A stretch of 5,530 nt of DNA from CAYMRB01 sp964392615 (lineage in GTDB: Bacteria; Planctomycetota; UBA8108). A model generated the notes under the pieces. That model worked only from the letters and a program-made list of their open reading frames with translations. It was not told the origin of the DNA and did not search any database. Numbering within the stretch: the stretch's first letter is position 1; each line of letters begins with the position of its first letter. The position numbers and the translations under genes were made by a program. Location: positions 1 through 5,530 of the forward strand of contig CAYMRB010000557.1 of the NCBI GenBank assembly GCA_964392615.1, in the 5' to 3' direction. Shown piece after piece: positions 1-3,095 of the stretch.

Positions 1-166
1 GCCGGAGGTGGTTGGGGTTGACGACGACGACGATGAGTTCGGCGTTGACGATGACGCGGTGGATGACGACACCGGCGACGACGATGACGACGATGACGAC
101 GACGACGACGACGACGCCTCCGGCGACGATGACGATGCCAGCGACGACGGCAGCAGCGAGGAGTGA
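1..166 (+). CDS. C-terminal acidic tail of an upstream protein, possibly PilM-like (partial)
   Basis: Only the last 54 codons are present; they read in the frame starting at base 2 and stop at TGA 164-166. What can be seen is a disordered, extremely acidic tail. An early DDDDDEFG motif is followed by short Asp clusters separated by Gly, Ala, Val or Thr, then a run of 13 Asp (bases 77-115), and the protein ends in Ser-Ser-Glu-Glu. No folded domain is visible, so function cannot be read from the sequence. The gene lies six bases upstream of the next start and shares the DDDDDEFG motif with the protein encoded at 1279-2430, so it is almost certainly part of the same operon. By analogy with the Akkermansia pilus locus, the protein before the Amuc_1100-type gene would be a PilM-like (or PilM/PilN) inner-membrane assembly protein; that identity is inference. 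The reading frame itself is secure. Confidence 0.8.
   Translation, partial: PEVVGVDDDDDEFGVDDDAVDDDTGDDDDDDDDDDDDDASGDDDDASDDGSSEE
77..115 (+). repeat. GAC/GAT trinucleotide tract encoding 13 Asp
   Basis: Thirteen consecutive GAC or GAT codons, ending in seven uninterrupted GAC units (95-115), lie in frame in the tail of the upstream protein. Unit gain or loss by slippage would change the number of Asp residues without shifting the frame. Shorter tracts of the same kind occur at 1166-1189 and 2293-2334, in the tails of the next two genes. Confidence 0.85.
158..163 (+). promoter_or_regulatory. Ribosome binding site for the 173 start
   Basis: GAGGAG ends nine bases before the ATG at 173. It lies inside the last codons of the upstream gene, whose TGA is at 164-166. 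The two genes are therefore likely to be translationally coupled, and the position supports the ATG at 173 as the true start. Confidence 0.65.
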
Positions 167-172
167 TCGAGG

Positions 173-1195
173 ATGAGCACGCTCAAGGAACAAGGCTTCA
201 CGCTCGGATTCGTCGGGGTCATCGCGGTCCTCGTCTTCGGTGGTTGGTACTTCGTGTGGAACCCCGTCGTGGCGCTCGACACGAACGCGACGCGCCTCTC
301 CAACAAGAACGACGACGTCAAGGAGTACGCCGAGCAGGAGGAGCCGCTCCCCACCCAGAAGCGTGGCGAGCTGGCGACGCGGCGTACGGAGGACGCCACG
401 CGGAAGTTCCGTGAGGAGGCGCTGCCGGCCTTCGAGAAGCGCACGGAGGATTTCGATCGCTTCTTCAGCAACGCCGACCGCGTGCCCGAGGCGAGCGAGT
501 TCTACAGCCAGTACGTCGACAAGATCGACGGCGCGCAAGGGCTGCGAAAGACCTACCGCGCCAAGTACAAGCTCGCCGAGATCGATGACGAGGAGAACGA
601 GGCCAAGCAGATCCCGACGGTCGACATGATCCCGTCGACCGATCTCGAGGACGGCGGCGAGGCGAAGGTGCGCCAGGGCATGAAGCAGGTGCGCATCGCG
701 ACCGCGATCTTCGAGACGCTCGACGAGCTCGAGGTCGGGGGCCTCAAGGATCTCTCATTCCCGGCCGAGGATCGCCGCCGCCGTCGCCGGACCACGCCCG
801 ACACGCGCCGCGATACGGCCGCGGCCGAGCCGGAGAAGAAGGACGAGGTCCAGGCGAGCGAGATCATCGCGCAAGTCAAGGTCCAGATGCGCCACAGCAA
901 GCTGCAGGCGTTCCTGGCCAAGCTCGCCGAGCGCCGCGACGTGCCGTTCCTCGCGCCTCGTTCGCTCTCGAGCTCGCAGCCCGAGGACGAGCTCAAGAGG
1001 TTCGCGAAGGGCATCTGGGTGCGCGACTTCCCGAGCATGGAAGCCGCCAAGCGTCCGGAGAACGACTACGACAAGGTCGTCGTCGAGCCGGTCGTCGACT
1101 TCGAGATGGACCTCCGCGTGCTCGACTACCAGGGGATCAAGTGGCTCCCGGAGCCGGGCGAAGGGGACGACGACGATGACGACGACGACCGGTGA
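173..1195 (+). CDS. Single-pass membrane, periplasmic pilus-assembly protein (Amuc_1100 / PilO-like candidate)
   Basis: This 340-residue protein has a short N-terminal segment with Lys5, one hydrophobic helix at about residues 9-29 (ending GGWYFVW), and a long hydrophilic remainder predicted to be periplasmic. Residues about 45-145 are charged and helical, likely coiled coil. A mixed domain follows at about 160-198, then a disordered linker with six consecutive Arg (201-206), a second helix/strand domain at about 226-322 ending in the strand pattern VVDFEMDLRVLDY, and a tail of eight Asp (332-339). There is no cysteine. A membrane helix, coiled coil and two small alpha/beta domains are the layout of PilO/GspM-type alignment proteins and of the Amuc_1100 family; the position two genes before a secretin fits this. 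The family assignment comes from topology and context, without a diagnostic motif. The start is fixed by GAGGAG nine bases upstream. No enzymatic function is suggested. Confidence 0.7.
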   Translation: MSTLKEQGFTLGFVGVIAVLVFGGWYFVWNPVVALDTNATRLSNKNDDVKEYAEQEEPLPTQKRGELATRRTEDATRKFREEALPAFEKRTEDFDRFFSNADRVPEASEFYSQYVDKIDGAQGLRKTYRAKYKLAEIDDEENEAKQIPTVDMIPSTDLEDGGEAKVRQGMKQVRIATAIFETLDELEVGGLKDLSFPAEDRRRRRRTTPDTRRDTAAAEPEKKDEVQASEIIAQVKVQMRHSKLQAFLAKLAERRDVPFLAPRSLSSSQPEDELKRFAKGIWVRDFPSMEAAKRPENDYDKVVVEPVVDFEMDLRVLDYQGIKWLPEPGEGDDDDDDDDR

Positions 1196-1230
1196 TGTCT
1201 CGCATCTCGACCGAGAGAGCCGCGCTGTGA
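1195..1230 (+). other. Possible 11-codon mini-ORF overlapping the preceding stop
   Basis: ATG at 1195-1197 overlaps the TGA at 1193-1195 (TGATG) and reads MSRISTERAAL before TGA at 1228-1230. The overlap is of the kind used for translational re-initiation. There is no recognisable peptide family, and a frame this short could occur by chance. Confidence 0.2.
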
Positions 1231-1277
1231 CGCCCCCCGTTGAGAAGGTGATCGACCCGCGACTGGAGCGACTGTGA
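1227..1277 (+). other. Possible 16-codon mini-ORF bridging to the next gene
   Basis: GTG at 1227-1229 overlaps the stop of the preceding mini-ORF (GTGA) and encodes VTPPVEKVIDPRLERL. It stops at TGA 1275-1277, a single base before the ATG at 1279. With the mini-ORF at 1195-1230 it tiles the whole 83-base spacer. It may only be an open stretch in GC-rich DNA; the interest lies in the linked stop/start arrangement. Confidence 0.2.
1265..1268 (+). promoter_or_regulatory. Ribosome binding site for the 1279 start
   Basis: GGAG lies ten bases before the ATG at 1279. An in-frame TGA at 1249-1251 rules out a start further upstream, and no other ATG or GTG occurs in frame between that stop and 1279. 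The start is therefore well determined although the site itself is short. Confidence 0.5.
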
Positions 1278-1278
1278 G

Positions 1279-2430
1279 ATGGCCGACAACGAATCCCTGA
1301 AGAAGAATCTGGACAAGATCTCGTACGTGGTCGGCGGCGTCCTCGCGCTCGCGATCATCGCGCTGCCGTTCGTCTTCGGCGGCGGCCTGTCCGCCATGGT
1401 CGACGAGATCCGGGCCGGGCTCGTCGAGTTGGGCGAGAAGGTCAAGCGGGATGATCGAGAGAACCCGCTCGAGACCGTGCCGGACTGGGAAGGCGACCTG
1501 GTCGCGCTGTGGGAAATGCCGAGCCCTGGCGAGCCTAGCAACTGGTCGACTGGGCCGGCGCCGCTGGTGGTCAACACGTACGACGAGTCGCCCCCGCCGG
1601 ACGCTGTTCACGGCCAGGGGTGCATCACGTCGATCGAGTGCCTCCGCGACGTCGACGAGCACAGCGTCTACCTGAAGGTCAGCGGGCAGCTGTCGCCCGA
1701 GAACAGCCTCGTCGAAATCACGTCGATCAAGCTCGAGCGCAGCGAAGAAGGTGCCGACTTCGTGCCGCTCGATGGCTTCGAGGAGACGACGGACTTCGAG
1801 TACGAGGACCGCGACGTCGAGCCCGGCAAGAAGTACGCCTATCGGTTCACGTCGGTGGCGAAGGCGATCGATCTCGACCCCGAGACGAGGAAGCGCCCGA
1901 AGGCGCCCGCGGCGGCGAGCCAGGAGACGGACGCGCTCGCGACCGACGATGCGATCCCGTACGACCTGTCGCTGTCGGTCGGCAACCACAAGATCGACGC
2001 GCTCGGCGACGTGTTGCTGACGCGCGTGCGGATCGAGTACTTCGACTACGCCGAGGGCGGCATCAAGAAGTTGACGAACGCGACCAAGATCTGGAAGCGC
2101 GGCGACAGCTTCGGCGAGAAGATCAACGACCGCGAGCGGTTCACGCTGAGCCGCGTCTACGAGGATCACGTGCAGATCGTCGATCGCGGCGCGGGGAACA
2201 AGAAGATCAAGTTCCCGGTCGGCGGCAAGCGGCAGAAACTGAGCGTCGACACCTGGCCTGCGGTGTCGAACGATTGCTTCGTAGCTGCCGGCGACGACGA
2301 CGATGACGAATTCGGGGATGACGACGACGACGACGCTGGCGCCGCGCCGCCCGTCACGCCGCCTCCCCCGGCAGATACCGACGGCGGAACGAAGCCGAAA
2401 CGCGGCGGCCGCCGTGGGTTCGATGGATGA
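1279..2430 (+). CDS. Single-pass membrane protein with FN3-like and PilP/GspC-like domains (Amuc_1099-like candidate)
   Basis: This 383-residue protein has a Lys-bearing N-terminus, a hydrophobic helix at about 16-36, and a periplasmic body. Residues about 116-198 look like a fibronectin type III fold: alternating beta strands, a KLERSEEG...FVPL stretch and the typical Y-x-Y pair (Tyr186, Tyr188) before strand F. Residues about 229-318 have the pattern of PilP and GspC homology-region domains: W-x-R-GD-x-F (271-278), a strand ending V-x-I-VD (about 288-302) and a closing strand. In those families this domain binds the N0 domain of the secretin, and a secretin is the next gene. The tail is Asp-rich (339-343 and 347-352), then Pro-rich (357-364), then basic (KPKRGGRRG). 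Cys115 and Cys121 are close enough to form a disulfide; Cys333 is the third. The domain calls are pattern-based and untested; the gene itself is secure. Confidence 0.72.
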   Translation: MADNESLKKNLDKISYVVGGVLALAIIALPFVFGGGLSAMVDEIRAGLVELGEKVKRDDRENPLETVPDWEGDLVALWEMPSPGEPSNWSTGPAPLVVNTYDESPPPDAVHGQGCITSIECLRDVDEHSVYLKVSGQLSPENSLVEITSIKLERSEEGADFVPLDGFEETTDFEYEDRDVEPGKKYAYRFTSVAKAIDLDPETRKRPKAPAAASQETDALATDDAIPYDLSLSVGNHKIDALGDVLLTRVRIEYFDYAEGGIKKLTNATKIWKRGDSFGEKINDRERFTLSRVYEDHVQIVDRGAGNKKIKFPVGGKRQKLSVDTWPAVSNDCFVAAGDDDDDEFGDDDDDDAGAAPPVTPPPPADTDGGTKPKRGGRRGFDG

Positions 2431-2474
2431 GAAGAGTCGTAAGTCATAAGGAGTCAAGGAGCAGCGTGCGATAG
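2427..2474 (+). other. Possible 15-codon mini-ORF overlapping the stop of the preceding gene
   Basis: ATG at 2427-2429 overlaps TGA 2428-2430 (ATGA) and reads MRRVVSHKESRSSVR, stopping at TAG 2472-2474. The peptide is strongly basic and matches nothing I know. It contains two AAGGAG motifs (2448-2453 and 2456-2461) and ends inside the first hairpin of the following gap. It could be a leader-type peptide, a remnant, or chance. Confidence 0.2.
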
Positions 2475-2547
2475 CGCGCTGTGGGCTGAGTAGCTCGGCA
2501 CGCACTGTGTAGTGCGGCCAGCTCGCAGCCGGGCACGAAGCGTGCCC
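2462..2547 (+). other. Cluster of four adjacent stem-loops
   Basis: Four hairpins lie side by side just after the 1279-2430 gene. The first is CAGCGTGC/GCGCGCTG at 2462-2481, eight pairs with one G-U and loop GATA. The second is GCTGAG/CTCGGC at 2485-2499, six pairs with one G-U and loop TAG. The third is CGCACT/AGTGCG at 2501-2516, six perfect pairs with loop GTGT. The fourth is GGGCACG/CGTGCCC at 2531-2547, seven perfect pairs with loop AAG. None is followed by a T tract, so none is a standard intrinsic terminator. The cluster could stabilise the 3' end of the upstream mRNA, mark a processing site, or be part of a structured leader. A different pairing, GTGGGC 2481-2486 with GCCCAC 2544-2549, would enclose the last three. 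Confidence 0.4.
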
Positions 2548-3083
2548 ACCAGAATTCGCTGGAGTTTCAGTCGCCGGGGGTGGATCATGGATCCCGTCGA
2601 CCGTCCGGAAGTGTCGATTCTCGTAAGAAATGGAGACCGCACTCCGAACGACCGGCGCGTCCTGACCGCCACGATCGGGCTCAGTTGCCCGCGCAGTTCT
2701 CGGGGTGGCACCGAGAGAGCTGCACGGGGCCCAGCTGTTCCCGGGCGTCGGGATGCACGCGAGAATCCCTGACCGCATTCGCGGTACGGGACGATCGCGA
2801 GTCCCTCCCCAGTGGCCGTTCTGCCGGTGACAACCCTCAGTCCCCAGTGCCGGATGGGTCTCACCACCGGTCGGGGGCGCCCCGCACCAGACATCCAGGT
2901 CTTTTCGTAGAGATTTCGGCTCGGACTCGACGCGCTCCGAACGGAGAGTGTCAGCGGTCCAGTCGCGGGAGATGAAGCATGGTCAGGATCGGCCCATTCG
3001 CCCCGGCACGCCTTGGTAGACGGGTTTTCCGCACGCACGTGGAGGCGGCCGCGAGTGGCGCCGTAAGTGGCACTGTGAACCGC

Positions 3084-3091
3084 AGGAGAGG
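3084..3091 (+). promoter_or_regulatory. Ribosome binding site for the secretin gene
   Basis: AGGAGAGG lies just before GTG 3096, with seven bases between AGGAG and the start codon. It decides between GTG 3096 and the in-frame GTG 3075, which has no comparable site, and it places a full lipoprotein signal peptide at the N-terminus. Confidence 0.8.
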
Positions 3092-3095
3092 AATC

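Larger units (their letters stand above)
2431..3095 (+). other. 665-base gap without a supported gene
   Basis: No convincing gene is present on either strand. Frames stay open here for 160-220 codons, but their third codon positions show ordinary mixed composition. In the flanking real genes the third base is almost always G or C. The translations are rich in Ser, Arg, Pro and Gly with no domain. The stretch holds a hairpin cluster at 2462-2547. Further stems are CGGGC/GCCCG (2676-2691), ACCGC/GCGGT (2772-2785), GGGAC/GTCCC (2788-2805) and CTCC/GGAG (2935-2946). There is also a 9-base direct repeat TCCCCAGTG at 2806-2814 and 2841-2849. The likely contents are a promoter and long leader for the secretin gene, or an unrecognised structured RNA. 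No clear -35/-10 pair could be picked. Confidence 0.6.

Noticed and set aside
2481..2553. tRNA-like arrangement: GTGGGC pairing with GCCCAC, internal hairpins, and an ACCA after GTGCCC
   Set aside because: There is no T-loop TTCRA sequence, no proper D-loop GG and no acceptor stem of seven pairs consistent with the arms. The best stem ending in ACCA is a tight hairpin with a three-base loop.
2706..2720. Sigma-54-like promoter: TGGCAC with a GC at the correct -12 spacing
   Set aside because: The -12 box reads GAGC rather than TTGC, no activator gene is visible, and the start would lie over 350 bases from the secretin gene. It is too weak to call.
1126..2778. 550-codon open frame on the minus strand
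   Set aside because: It runs antisense through the end of one gene, all of the next and into the gap. Its product is a low-complexity shadow with poly-Ser and poly-Val from the GAC tracts.
2891..2905. Terminator-like AGAC...GTCT followed by TTTT
   Set aside because: The stem has only four pairs and the T run only four bases. The GC-rich palindrome GGGGCGCCCC upstream is too far from the T run to form a normal intrinsic terminator.
2580..2975. 131-codon plus-strand frame in the gap
   Set aside because: Third codon positions are mixed A/T/G/C, unlike the neighbours, and the product is Ser/Arg/Pro-rich with no domain.
2590..3095. Cyclic-di-GMP riboswitch ahead of the pilus secretin
   Set aside because: I looked for the conserved GEMM core segments and did not find them on either strand of the gap.
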